Below are positions 1 through 6,907 of a DNA stretch of 26,859 nucleotides, in pieces. Location: the NCBI GenBank assembly GCA_002297935.1, contig DBLC01000022.1, forward strand, positions 1-26,859, written 5' to 3'. Position 1 is the first letter of the stretch, and each line of letters starts with the position of its first letter. The translations under genes were made by a program, and so were the position numbers. The notes under the pieces were generated by a model. It was given only the letters and a program-made list of their open reading frames with translations, was not told the origin of the DNA and did not search any database. Origin of the DNA: Dialister sp. UBA734. Its GTDB lineage: Bacteria; Bacillota; Negativicutes; Veillonellales; Dialisteraceae.

Positions 1-65
1 CTTTCCTCGCTTTGAATAAAAATTCAAGAATAATTTCAAACCATGATTAAATCAGTGTTTCCCTA
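1..65 (-). mobile_element. IS/MITE-like terminal sequence, body outside the window
   Basis: Read on the minus strand, 65-44 gives TAGGGAAACACTGATTT followed by AATCA. The + strand at 26786-26807 carries the same 22 bases with a single mismatch (A to G). Similarity continues weakly past this point in both copies through a TGAAATTAT block and an AT-rich tract. The two copies face outward in opposite orientation, as expected for the ends of two copies of one insertion sequence or MITE whose bodies lie beyond the window edges. No transposase gene is visible, so the family is not assigned. Confidence 0.45.
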
Positions 66-228
66 GGCCCTGGGGATTAGGAAATAGGCAATTACTCCTG
101 CTGTGACACTAGCGGAATCTTGAATCCCATAATTCCTAGGGCCTAATCCCTAGTTACTAGTTACTAGTTACTAGCTACTAGTCACCAGTCACCAGTCACC
201 AGTCACTAGTCACTAGTCACGAGTCACC
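61..228. repeat. Heptamer array (CTAGTTA/CTAGTCA/CCAGTCA) with a GGGATTAGG-type left part
   Basis: From 131 to 228 the sequence is an almost uninterrupted run of 7-bp units that drift from CCTAGGG and CCTAATC through CTAGTTA (three units) and CTAGCTA to CTAGTCA, CCAGTCA and CGAGTCA. Positions 61-88 hold the opposite-strand kind of unit (CCCTAGG, GATTAGG, AAATAGG). The run shows that the 'TAGTTA/GATTA' and 'TGACTNG' families grade into each other within one array. The first gene starts at 402; 229-322 contains only AT-rich sequence with a possible -10 (TATAAT, 289-294) and no convincing -35. Confidence 0.8.
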
Positions 229-322
229 TTTATTATCATTTTACAAAACCATTATACCTATGTAAATGCAGGAATTGTGATTTTGGTATATAATTAGAGT
301 GTATTATTGGCTTATGAAAAAA

Positions 323-395
323 GTGACTAGTGACTTGTGACTGGTGACTAGCGTTTTTTCAAGTCCAGTCACTAGTCTACGAGTCACCAGTCACC
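323..395. repeat. TGACTNG heptamer hairpin upstream of the radical SAM gene
   Basis: Left arm 323-351 is built of TGACTAG, TGACTTG and TGACTGG units. Right arm 366-395 carries the complementary CNAGTCA units, with one 8-bp variant (CTAGTCTA). The loop is about 14 nt. The right arm ends 6 bases before the ATG at 402, so the hairpin fills the position where a ribosome binding site would normally lie. Confidence 0.85.
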
Positions 396-401
396 TATAT
401 T

Positions 402-1349
402 ATGGAACATTATCGCAACTATTCAGATTATTTAAAAGGGAAATATGGAGAAAAGGTGTACAAGATTCCTATTTCCTTGCCGGTGACTTGTCCGAATCGG
501 GATGGGTCTTTGTCTTCGTCGCCCTGCATTTTTTGCGGGTCCATCGGGGCGGATTATGAAACGAAAGCGGTGGGCATGGGGATCACCCAGCAGCTGAACC
601 GCAGCATCGCCCATGTGGGGCCCAAGTACAAGGCGAAGAAGTTTATTGCTTATTTCTTAAATTACACCAATACGTACGCCAAGCCGGAGGATTTCCAGGT
701 TTGGATGGAAGAAGCCATGGCGCACCCCGATGTGGTGGGCGTCGATGTGTCGACCCGGCCGGATTGTATCCATGAAAGGTACTTGGATATCCTGAAGGAA
801 ACGGCGGTGAAATATGGGAAAGATGTGACCATCGAGTTGGGACTCCAGAGTTCCAATGCCCACACGTTGTTGAAACTGGGCCGCTGTCACACCGTGGCGG
901 AGTACATTGATGCAGCGCTTCGCATCGGTCGCTACGGTTTCGGGCAGTGTACCCATGTGATTGCAGACCTTCCCTGGGATGACCGGATCGATGTGATCGA
1001 AGCGGCGAAGTTGATTTCCGTTCTGCCGGTGACAGAGGTGAAACTCCATTCCTTATATATTGTGAAAGGCACGGCCCTGGCCGACATGTACCAGCGCGGC
1101 GAAGTGAAGCTGTCTTCTATGGAGGAATACATGGAGCGGGTGATGCTCTTCCTGTCGTACCTGCGGAAAGACATTGTCATTCAGCGTATCGTCGGTCGGG
1201 CGTCAGGGGGAAATACCCTCTCCGTTAACGGCGGCTCCCCCTGGTGGGAAGTGAAGAAACGGATTGACGCTCTCATGGAAGAAAGAAATATTTCCCAAGG
1301 GTGCCTGTGCGATTATTTGGATGGAAAAGCCATCAAGCGGTTTTTATAG
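402..1349 (+). CDS. Radical SAM protein, TIGR01212/YhcC family
   Basis: The product is 315 aa and matches the YhcC-like radical SAM family, whose physiological substrate is not established. Near the N-terminus C30, C42 and C45 form a Cx11Cx2C arrangement (TCPNRDG...CIFCG) that would hold the 4Fe-4S cluster used to cleave S-adenosylmethionine. Later motifs typical of the family include DVSTRPDC (about residue 115), IELGLQSSN and HVIADLPWDD. The length is normal for the family. The ATG at 402 is preferred because the characteristic MEHYRNYSDYLK start follows directly, yet there is no Shine-Dalgarno sequence: the upstream bases are the right arm of a TGACTNG hairpin. The stop is followed 15 bases later by a TGCGTAR array. 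Family assignment is firm; function is not. Confidence 0.9.
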   Translation: MEHYRNYSDYLKGKYGEKVYKIPISLPVTCPNRDGSLSSSPCIFCGSIGADYETKAVGMGITQQLNRSIAHVGPKYKAKKFIAYFLNYTNTYAKPEDFQVWMEEAMAHPDVVGVDVSTRPDCIHERYLDILKETAVKYGKDVTIELGLQSSNAHTLLKLGRCHTVAEYIDAALRIGRYGFGQCTHVIADLPWDDRIDVIEAAKLISVLPVTEVKLHSLYIVKGTALADMYQRGEVKLSSMEEYMERVMLFLSYLRKDIVIQRIVGRASGGNTLSVNGGSPWWEVKKRIDALMEERNISQGCLCDYLDGKAIKRFL

Positions 1350-1364
1350 TAGTGCTGGAAGAAA

Positions 1365-1510
1365 TGCGTAATGCGAAGTGCGTAGTGCATAATGAAGGAA
1401 GGGGCGCATCAACTTATAAAGCGCCCCAATACCCTTCTTTTATAATAAAATAAAAAATACGGCACTATATGAATTGTGCGCCGCTACCACCATTACGCAT
1501 TACGCACTAA
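1365..1510. repeat. Composite hairpin element, TGCGTAR arms with GGCGC module
   Basis: The left array (1365-1394) contains TGCGTAA, TGCGAAG, TGCGTAG and TGCATAA units. It is followed by a small hairpin, GGGGCGC (1401-1407) with GCGCCCC (1421-1427) around an AACTTATAAA loop. A reverse-oriented module (about 1460-1483) and right array (1489-1510, TACGCAT/TACGCAC units) close the element. It fills the gap between the radical SAM gene and phoH. Confidence 0.8.
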
Positions 1511-1551
1511 TATCAGAGAACATTATATGGCAAGCATTCAATAGGAGTAGT

Positions 1552-2523
1552 ATGGCTGAAAAAATAGAACAAATTGTGATCGGTGATATGACCGAGGCGG
1601 CTCATCTTTTTGAACGAGATAGCCAGTATTTGAAATGCATCGCGGCCCAGTATGGTGCAGATATTTCTGGTAGAGGAAATATGATTCGCATCGCCGGGGA
1701 CGAAGAGGCGGTGGGCCGGAGCCGGGCGGTGATTGAACGGCTTCGGAAAATGGTGAAGGATCGGATTCGCTTGTCGGAGCGACAGGTGCGGTTGGTGATG
1801 AAGCTGCTGGATGCGGGGAAAGAACACATCCTGGAAGAAATGGAAGCAGACATCATCAATTTCACGAAAAACGGAGCACCCATCCGGCCGCGGACGTTGG
1901 GACAGAAGCTGTATATCGATACGATTCGCAGAAATTCCATCACCTTCGGTGTGGGACCGGCGGGGACCGGGAAAACCTATCTGGCAGTGGCCCTGGCAGC
2001 CTTTGCCCTTCGCAACCATGACGTGCAGCGGATTATTTTGGTTCGCCCTGCCGTGGAAGCAGGGGAAAAATTGGGGTTCCTTCCCGGTGACATGCAGGAA
2101 AAGGTAAATCCTTACTTGCGGCCTCTCTTTGATGGGTTGCAGGATATGTTTGGTCCAGAAGAATTTATTCGTCTCCAGCAGAAAGGCCAAATTGAAGTGG
2201 CCCCGCTGGCCTATATGCGTGGTCGTACTTTGGAGAAATCCTTCATCATTCTCGATGAAGCCCAGAATACTACGGTGGAACAGATCAAAATGTTTCTCAC
2301 CCGCTTGGGCTTCCGCTCCAAAATGGTCATCAATGGCGACGTGACCCAGATCGACTTGCCAGCCAACGTGAAAAGCGGCCTCATCGATGCCCAGCGGGTA
2401 CTGAAACAAGTCAAAGGCATCGGCCAAGTCCATTTCAGTGAAGACGACGTGGTGCGGCATGACTTGGTAGCAGCGATTATACATGCTTACGAAAAAGATA
2501 AGAAAACAGTGCGTAATGCGTAG
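1552..2523 (+). CDS. phoH: PhoH family ATPase
   Basis: The product is 323 aa from the ATG at 1552, which has AGGAG at 1543-1547 with good spacing; longer in-frame starts run back into a repeat and are not used. The Walker A motif GPAGTGKT lies at residues 135-142 and the Walker B IILDEAQ at 232-238, both in the C-terminal PhoH nucleotide-binding domain. The N-terminal part resembles the KH-like region of PhoH/PhoL proteins. Family members are cytoplasmic ATPases thought to act in RNA metabolism; here the next gene is ybeY, as in many bacteria, which supports a shared role in rRNA processing. The last residues (VRNA) and the TAG stop are encoded by the first bases of a TGCGTAA repeat array, so the native C-terminus has probably been replaced. 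Confidence 0.93.
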   Translation: MAEKIEQIVIGDMTEAAHLFERDSQYLKCIAAQYGADISGRGNMIRIAGDEEAVGRSRAVIERLRKMVKDRIRLSERQVRLVMKLLDAGKEHILEEMEADIINFTKNGAPIRPRTLGQKLYIDTIRRNSITFGVGPAGTGKTYLAVALAAFALRNHDVQRIILVRPAVEAGEKLGFLPGDMQEKVNPYLRPLFDGLQDMFGPEEFIRLQQKGQIEVAPLAYMRGRTLEKSFIILDEAQNTTVEQIKMFLTRLGFRSKMVINGDVTQIDLPANVKSGLIDAQRVLKQVKGIGQVHFSEDDVVRHDLVAAIIHAYEKDKKTVRNA

Positions 2524-2659
2524 TGCGTGATGCGTAATGAAGGTGGCGGCGCACAATTCATATAGCGCCGCAAAGTTTTTACTTTTATAAAAGGGGTATT
2601 GGGGCGCTTCCAAATTTTGTGCGCCCCTTCCACCACTACGCACTCCTCACTACGCACTA
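2509..2659. repeat. Composite hairpin element, TGCGTAR arms, overlapping the phoH stop
   Basis: TGCGTAA, TGCGTAG and TGCGTGA units start inside phoH and supply its stop codon. They are followed by the module hairpin GCGGCGC (2546-2552)/GCGCCGC (2565-2571), a second hairpin GGGGCGC (2601-2607)/GCGCCCC (2620-2626), and a right array (2630-2659) of TACGCAC units with one diverged unit (TCCTCAC). The element occupies most of the phoH-ybeY gap. Confidence 0.8.
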
Positions 2660-2719
2660 AAAAGGATGGCATGACTGATGCCTATGCAGGTATAAAAATA
2701 TATTAGTCGGAGGTGTAAC

Positions 2720-3220
2720 ATGGAAATTACCATCAACTACAGTGATATGAAGTTTTACAATGAAGATTTGGAAAAATTGATTTATATGGTATTAAATAAA
2801 GGGGCTGAATTGCAAAAGGTACCGGAAGATGCAGAAATCAGTGTGCTCATTTGCGATGCCGATACCATTCATGAACTGAATCGGGATTATAGAAATGTAG
2901 ATGCTCCCACAGACGTGCTCTCTTTTGCACTGAATGAAGGGGAAGATGACATTCCGGAAGAAGAAAAAGCACTGGGGGATATTGTGATCAATTTGGACCG
3001 TGCCATTGCTCAGGCCGAAGAATTTGGCCATAGCAAAGAAAGAGAAATGGCCTACCTGTCCGTTCACGGCTTCCTGCACATCCTTGGCTACGACCACTAT
3101 GATCCGGAAGAAAAGAAAGCCATGCGGAAAGCCGAAGAAGACATCCTCTCCGCATGCGGACTCACACGGATTGTGACCGAAGGGGAGATTGAACGGGGAG
3201 AAGTAGTTGTTAGTGACTAG
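2720..3220 (+). CDS. ybeY: Endoribonuclease / rRNA maturation factor YbeY
   Basis: The product is 166 aa. The metal-binding signature HGFLHILGYDH (H116, H120, H126) is intact, and the upstream conserved block TDVLSF sits at residues 64-69. YbeY is a cytoplasmic zinc protein required for 16S rRNA 3'-end maturation and 70S quality control. The start at 2720 has a strong GGAGG at 2709-2713. The gene lies between phoH and cdd/era, a typical Firmicutes order, although the pgpH-like and dgkA genes often found here are absent. The C-terminal VSD and the TAG stop come from the start of a TGACTAG repeat, so the tail is probably not ancestral. Confidence 0.96.
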   Translation: MEITINYSDMKFYNEDLEKLIYMVLNKGAELQKVPEDAEISVLICDADTIHELNRDYRNVDAPTDVLSFALNEGEDDIPEEEKALGDIVINLDRAIAQAEEFGHSKEREMAYLSVHGFLHILGYDHYDPEEKKAMRKAEEDILSACGLTRIVTEGEIERGEVVVSD

Positions 3221-3594
3221 GGGTTAGTGACTGGTGACTCGTGACTAGTGACTGGGGAATTATAGGTTTCTCAAGGTTCTCAGGCTGCTCAGGATTCTCG
3301 GGTTCCTAGAACGCGCCAAGTGACGCTGGAGGTAGCATTGGTATCTACCCTCTTCCTCAGGAAGGGGGGCAGGGGGGATAGGAAGATGAAGAAGAGTTGT
3401 TAGGCTAGCCGCTAGAGAGAACGCCTAAACGAGTGGAGATAAATGGTTTTTATACCGCTAGTGCGAGCTATCCCCTGGACTTTTCGCTGTGCTTAAGTCC
3501 TATCCCCTTCCAAAGGAAGGGGACAAGTATCAATGATACCTGTAGCGTTACTTGGCACATGCAAGAACCTTGAGAACCATTAGAACCTTTGTAA
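3221..3594. repeat. Composite repeat region: TGACTNG array plus nested 9-bp-arm element
   Basis: The gap between ybeY and cdd is about 445 bp and I see no gene in it. TGACTNG units run 3213-3253. From 3264 a nonamer left arm (TCTCAAGGT, TCTCAGGCT, GCTCAGGAT units) begins; the right arm ends near 3590 (AAGAACCTTGAGAACC, then ATTAGAACC). Inside the arms is a second inverted pair: CGCCAAGTGACGCT (3313-3326) matches the complement of AGCGTTACTTGGCAC (3544-3558), and GGTAGCATTGGTATC (3331-3345) that of ATCAATGATACC (3529-3540). Inside that are two CT/AG hairpins (CCTCTTCC...GGAAGGGG and CCCCTTCCAAAGGAAGGGG) and a motif shared with 26733-26779. Confidence 0.75.
3404..3450 (+). repeat. Conserved intergenic motif (CTAGCCGYTAGAGAG...AAATGGTTTT), copy 1
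   Basis: The segment reads CTAGCCGCTAGAGAG, then CGCCTAAACGAGT, then GATAAATGGTTTT. The same blocks recur in order at 26733-26779 with a handful of substitutions. Both copies lie in gene-free sequence rich in other repeats. Whether it is a small RNA, a protein-binding site or part of a mobile element cannot be decided here. Confidence 0.6.
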
Positions 3595-3665
3595 CAGAAG
3601 AAATCATCGCGTATTTCCTGATCTCTAGGGCCTAGCTACTAATCGCAAAAAACGAGGTGATATCC

Positions 3666-4070
3666 ATGCCTACCCAGTGTTCTTTACCTGAACCAGACGT
3701 ACAGTGCCTTTTGCAGGCCGCTTTTGACGCGCGGAAAAACAGCTACTCTCCGTATTCTCACTATCCCGTAGGAGCGGCGGTGCTGATGGAAGATGGTTCT
3801 ATTTACACAGGCTGCAATGTGGAAAATGTTTCTTATCCGGCGGGATTTTGTGCAGAGCAGAATGCCATCGGCAGTGCAATTGCGGCAGGAAAATTAAATT
3901 TCCAAGCCATCGCCGTCATCGGCAGTGAAACGTCCTATACCACCCCGTGTGGAATTTGCCGCCAAGTCCTGGCCGAATTTCACGTACCCTACGTTATTTG
4001 TGGAAAAAACATTTCTGATTACCGCGTATACCGGTTGGAGGAGTTGCTGCCGAATAGTTTTGGTTGTTAA
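3666..4070 (+). CDS. cdd: Cytidine deaminase (tetrameric zinc type)
   Basis: The 134-aa product has the length of the homotetrameric cytidine deaminases, which convert cytidine and deoxycytidine to uridine and deoxyuridine in pyrimidine salvage. Three cysteines bind zinc: C62 in FCAEQNA, and C95 and C98 in PCGICRQ. E64 would be the catalytic proton shuttle. The substrate-binding NVENVSYPAG segment is present at residues 51-60. I chose the ATG at 3666 over a GTG three codons earlier because GAGG (3654-3657) has better spacing to it. The gene sits just before era, as in many Firmicutes. The stop is followed at once by a TGCGTAA array. Confidence 0.96.
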   Translation: MPTQCSLPEPDVQCLLQAAFDARKNSYSPYSHYPVGAAVLMEDGSIYTGCNVENVSYPAGFCAEQNAIGSAIAAGKLNFQAIAVIGSETSYTTPCGICRQVLAEFHVPYVICGKNISDYRVYRLEELLPNSFGC

Positions 4071-4303
4071 TAGTGCGTAATGCGAAGTGCGTAGTGCGTA
4101 ATGGTGGCCGGCGAGCGCATCGAATTGCTCTTATACCCTAATGGTCATGAATAACACAGTCCGTTTCTATATGCTCGCCGATGTCAGTATGCAGATACGG
4201 CTCACTGCCAACTGCCCATTTTATAAAAATGGGGTATTGGGGTGCTTTATAAGTTGTGCACCCCTTCCATCATTACGCACTACGCACTTCGCATTACGCA
4301 CTA
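4071..4303. repeat. Composite hairpin element with 36/37 matching TGCGTAR arms
   Basis: The left arm 4071-4107 and the complement of the right arm 4267-4303 agree at 36 of 37 positions. Inside is a reverse module hairpin (GGGGTGC 4231-4240 with GCACCCC about 4258-4264). A second inverted pair, CGGCGAGC (4109-4116) with GCTCGCCG (4173-4180), brackets about 56 bp of unrelated sequence, apparently inserted into or replacing the left module. The element occupies the whole cdd-era gap. Confidence 0.8.
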
Positions 4304-4343
4304 TATATCGGTATGTTATATTTAATAAAATAAAGGAGTTCCT

Positions 4344-5249
4344 ATGATACCAAGTTCCGATTTTCATTCCGGCTTTGTGGCCCTGATTGGCCGACCGAAT
4401 GTGGGAAAATCTACTTTGATGAATGCTCTCTTGGGAGAAAAGATTTCCATTGTGTCCCACCATGCCCAGACGACGAGAAATAAAATTACCGGCGTGTGGA
4501 ATGGAAAAAATTCTCAGGTGGTTTTCCTGGATACCCCAGGGATGCACAAGCCCCAGAGCAAGCTGGGCGAAGTGATTCGTCAGAATACCATGGATGCCCT
4601 GGATGAAGTGGATATGATTGTATTTCTTTGTGCCTGCGATGACCCGCTGGGGGCTGGCGACCGCTATATCTTGTCGCTTCTGAAAGATCGGAAAGTACCG
4701 GTCATTTTGGCACTGTCCAAAATCGATTTGATTTCTAAAGAAGAACTATTGAAGAAACTGGTGCAGTACAGCAAAATTTTCAAATTTGCAGAAATTGTAC
4801 CGATTTCTTCTAAGACTGGCGAAAATCTGGATACCCTGATGCAGATGATTGAGAAATACCTGCCTCAGGGACCGAAGTATTTCCCTGATGACATGGTAAC
4901 CGACCAGCCGGAAAGAAATATTGTCCAGGAAATCGTCCGTGAAAAACTGCTCCTTCGGACCCGTGAAGAAGTGCCCCATGCCATTGGCGTATTTACAGAA
5001 GAATTCCACGAAAGAGAAAATGGCAAGGTCTATATCCGCTGCACCATTTACGTGGAACGGGAATCTCAGAAACGAATCATCATCGGCAAAAAAGGCAGCG
5101 TCCTGAAAGAAGCTGGACAGGAAGCCAGAGAAGAAATCCAAAACCTTATCGGCGCACCGGTGTTCCTGGACCTGTGGGTTAAAGTCAGCAAAGATTGGAA
5201 GAACAAAGATTATATCCTGAGAGAATTGGGATATAAAGAACACAAGTAG
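4344..5249 (+). CDS. era: GTPase Era, ribosome assembly factor
   Basis: The product is 301 aa, the normal size. The G1 motif GRPNVGKST is at 16-24, G3 DTPG at 63-66, a G4 motif written SKID (125-128) where most Era proteins have NKxD, and G5 SSKTG at 155-159. The C-terminal KH domain contains the RNA-binding GKKG loop at 248-251. Era binds the 3' end of 16S rRNA and assists 30S maturation, working in the same pathway as YbeY. The ATG at 4344 follows AAGGAG (4333-4338). The stop is followed after a few bases by a TTAGGAA/TGAGGAA array. Confidence 0.97.
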   Translation: MIPSSDFHSGFVALIGRPNVGKSTLMNALLGEKISIVSHHAQTTRNKITGVWNGKNSQVVFLDTPGMHKPQSKLGEVIRQNTMDALDEVDMIVFLCACDDPLGAGDRYILSLLKDRKVPVILALSKIDLISKEELLKKLVQYSKIFKFAEIVPISSKTGENLDTLMQMIEKYLPQGPKYFPDDMVTDQPERNIVQEIVREKLLLRTREEVPHAIGVFTEEFHERENGKVYIRCTIYVERESQKRIIIGKKGSVLKEAGQEAREEIQNLIGAPVFLDLWVKVSKDWKNKDYILRELGYKEHK

Positions 5250-5252
5250 TGC

Positions 5253-5457
5253 AATTAGGAATGAGGAATTAGGAATGAGAAATGGTGGTGGCGGCGCATC
5301 ATTATTTGGGTGACTCGTGACTAGTGACTGGTGACTAGGAAAATGCGATTCCAGTCACCAGTCACTAGTCACGAGTCACAAATATAAAGAGGACATGGGG
5401 GCTATATAAGTTGTGCCCCCCTTCCTTCATTTCTAACTTCTAACTTCTCACTTCTAA
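5253..5457. repeat. Nested repeat: TTAGRAR-arm element containing a TGACTNG hairpin
   Basis: The outer left array (5253-5283) has TTAGGAA and TGAGGAA units and runs into the ATGGTGGTGGCGGCGC module. The outer right array (5424-5457) has TTCTAAC/TTCTCAC units preceded by a reverse module with GGGGGC...GCCCCCC. Between them, at 5310-5379, lies an independent TGACTNG hairpin whose 29-base arms (5310-5338 and 5351-5379) are complementary except at one position. The left module's closing GCGCCGC half is missing at the junction. Confidence 0.82.
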
Positions 5458-5518
5458 CCTGTGTATGATGTGGGGTCATACTGATTGTTGATAACCGCAA
5501 GAGGAGAGGTGTTTTCTT

Positions 5519-6835
5519 ATTTCTACGCATATAGAATGGATCGGATTGTGGCTGCTGGTGATTCTGGTGGTTTCCTTTCTGAATTATAAAAATACCATGG
5601 TGAATTTTTCTTTCGCCCGGATGCGGAAGAAATACATTGAAGACAACGACGAGCAGGATCCAACCCTGGTGGAAAAGGTGGCGCCGTTTTACCGGCGGAC
5701 TTCGCAAATCATTGGCGGCACCCAGGTATCCTTTGTGCTTTGCAGTAGTATACTGGGAATTTCTGTGTTGGCCATCGGTTCCCATTTGTCCTTACTGCTG
5801 GCTCCCTTTTTAGGAAATGAGTGGGGATGGCTGGTGTATCTTTTGTGGGCATGCCTCATCTTAGGGATTGGCATGGCCTATTGGGTAGGAACCATTCTGA
5901 TTCCTGGCGCCCATGCACTGGTAGAACCGCTGCCTATGCTGGCGTCTCATACTTGGGTGATTCATATGAATCGCCATCTGTATCGGCTCTTTGTGGAAAC
6001 TGGCCTATTTTTGACGCGGCGGCTGTTTCGACTGTGGAAGATTCCGTTCCGCAATGAAGTGAATTTCACTTATACAGAAGATGAAATTCGGTGCATTGTG
6101 GAAGAAAGTCATCGTAGCGGTCGGCTCAATGCGTTGGAAAATACACTGATTAAAAATTCTTTCGATTTCTTTGACCTCATGGTGCGGGATGTGATGATTC
6201 CGCGAAATGATATGGTAGTGCTGGATTTCGATGAAGAAATCGATTCCATGCGGCGCACCATTTCCAAAACCCATCACACTTGCTATCCGGTTTGTCTGGA
6301 AGACAAAGACCAAATCATGGGATTCATTCATGTGAAAGATTTCCTGGAAGGTCTTTTGAGCGGTCATCTGAATATGAAACGAATGATGCGAGAAATTCTG
6401 ACGGTTCCTGAAGTGATGCCCGCCCCGGCGCTGCTGCAGCTCATGAAGAACCGCCGCATTTATCTGGCCGTGGTGGTCGATGAATATGGCGGTACCTCCG
6501 GCATGGTCACCTTGGAGGATTTGGTGGAAGAACTGATGGGAGAAATTCCGCAAGCGGCGGACAATGTGCCCTATGAAATCCTTCGCCAGAAAGATGGCAC
6601 TTACGAATTTGACGGCACTGTCATCTTGGAAGATGTATCCGATCGACTCGATATCGACCTGGAAGATGAAAATAAAACGGCTACCATCGGTGGATTCGTC
6701 TTTGCCCATCTGGAACGGGTGCCCAAAGAAGGAGATTATGTAGATTTCGGTGGTTGGCGTTTCACGGTCATTCGCATTTCCGGCTTCCGCATTGTTCGGG
6801 TGAAAGCGGAGAAATTGGTAGCTGGTGACTCGTGA
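5519..6835 (+). CDS. CNNM/CorC-type membrane protein with CBS pair (hemolysin C-like)
   Basis: The protein has an N-terminal membrane domain of the DUF21/CNNM type with hydrophobic stretches near the start, at about 80-105 and 110-140. It continues with a CBS pair (first repeat from DVMIPRNDMVVLDF, second from AVVVDEYGGTSGMVTLEDLVEELMGEI) and the C-terminal CorC_HlyC domain (TVILEDVSDRLDI...RVVRVK-like end). Relatives are implicated in Mg2+ or Co2+ efflux; the substrate here is unknown. The start is uncertain. The first standard start in frame is TTG at 5546, which cuts the first membrane helix and lacks a Shine-Dalgarno. ATT at 5519 restores the helix (STHIEWIGLWLLVILVV) and lies 7 bases after GAGGAGAGGTG. 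The last residues GDS and the TGA stop are TGACTNG repeat sequence. Confidence 0.85.
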   Translation: MSTHIEWIGLWLLVILVVSFLNYKNTMVNFSFARMRKKYIEDNDEQDPTLVEKVAPFYRRTSQIIGGTQVSFVLCSSILGISVLAIGSHLSLLLAPFLGNEWGWLVYLLWACLILGIGMAYWVGTILIPGAHALVEPLPMLASHTWVIHMNRHLYRLFVETGLFLTRRLFRLWKIPFRNEVNFTYTEDEIRCIVEESHRSGRLNALENTLIKNSFDFFDLMVRDVMIPRNDMVVLDFDEEIDSMRRTISKTHHTCYPVCLEDKDQIMGFIHVKDFLEGLLSGHLNMKRMMREILTVPEVMPAPALLQLMKNRRIYLAVVVDEYGGTSGMVTLEDLVEELMGEIPQAADNVPYEILRQKDGTYEFDGTVILEDVSDRLDIDLEDENKTATIGGFVFAHLERVPKEGDYVDFGGWRFTVIRISGFRIVRVKAEKLVAGDS

Positions 6836-6888
6836 CTGGTGACTAGGAAGGGATTAGGAAAAGTTCTTGTAACCAGTCACCAGTCACT
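6819..6888. repeat. TGACTNG hairpin overlapping the CNNM gene stop
   Basis: TAGCTGG, TGACTCG, TGACTGG and TGACTAG units (6819-6846) begin inside the upstream coding region and provide its TGA stop. A short right arm (6872-6888, CCAGTCACCAGTCACTA) follows after a loop that contains GGGATTAGG. The gap to recO is filled by the element. Confidence 0.82.
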
Positions 6889-6907
6889 AAAAATAGGAGT
6901 AATATCT

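Noticed and set aside
131..228. Possible CRISPR array
   Set aside because: The units are contiguous 7-bp repeats without unique spacers of 25-45 bp, and no cas genes are present.
344..559. Small ORF overlapping the start of the radical SAM gene
   Set aside because: It begins inside a TGACTNG repeat and lies in another frame of a clear radical SAM coding region; its protein has no recognisable feature.
1474..1551. Longer PhoH start upstream of the ATG at 1552
   Set aside because: The extension is encoded by the right arm of a repeat element; AGGAG precedes the ATG at 1552.
4141..4347. 68-aa ORF between cdd and era
   Set aside because: It lies almost wholly within a repeat element, its C-terminal part is encoded by the repeat arm, and it has no ribosome binding site or family features.
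6839..6907. Longer RecO start upstream of the ATG at 6908
   Set aside because: The extra residues would be encoded by repeat sequence, and the ATG at 6908 has a proper Shine-Dalgarno and the family N-terminus.
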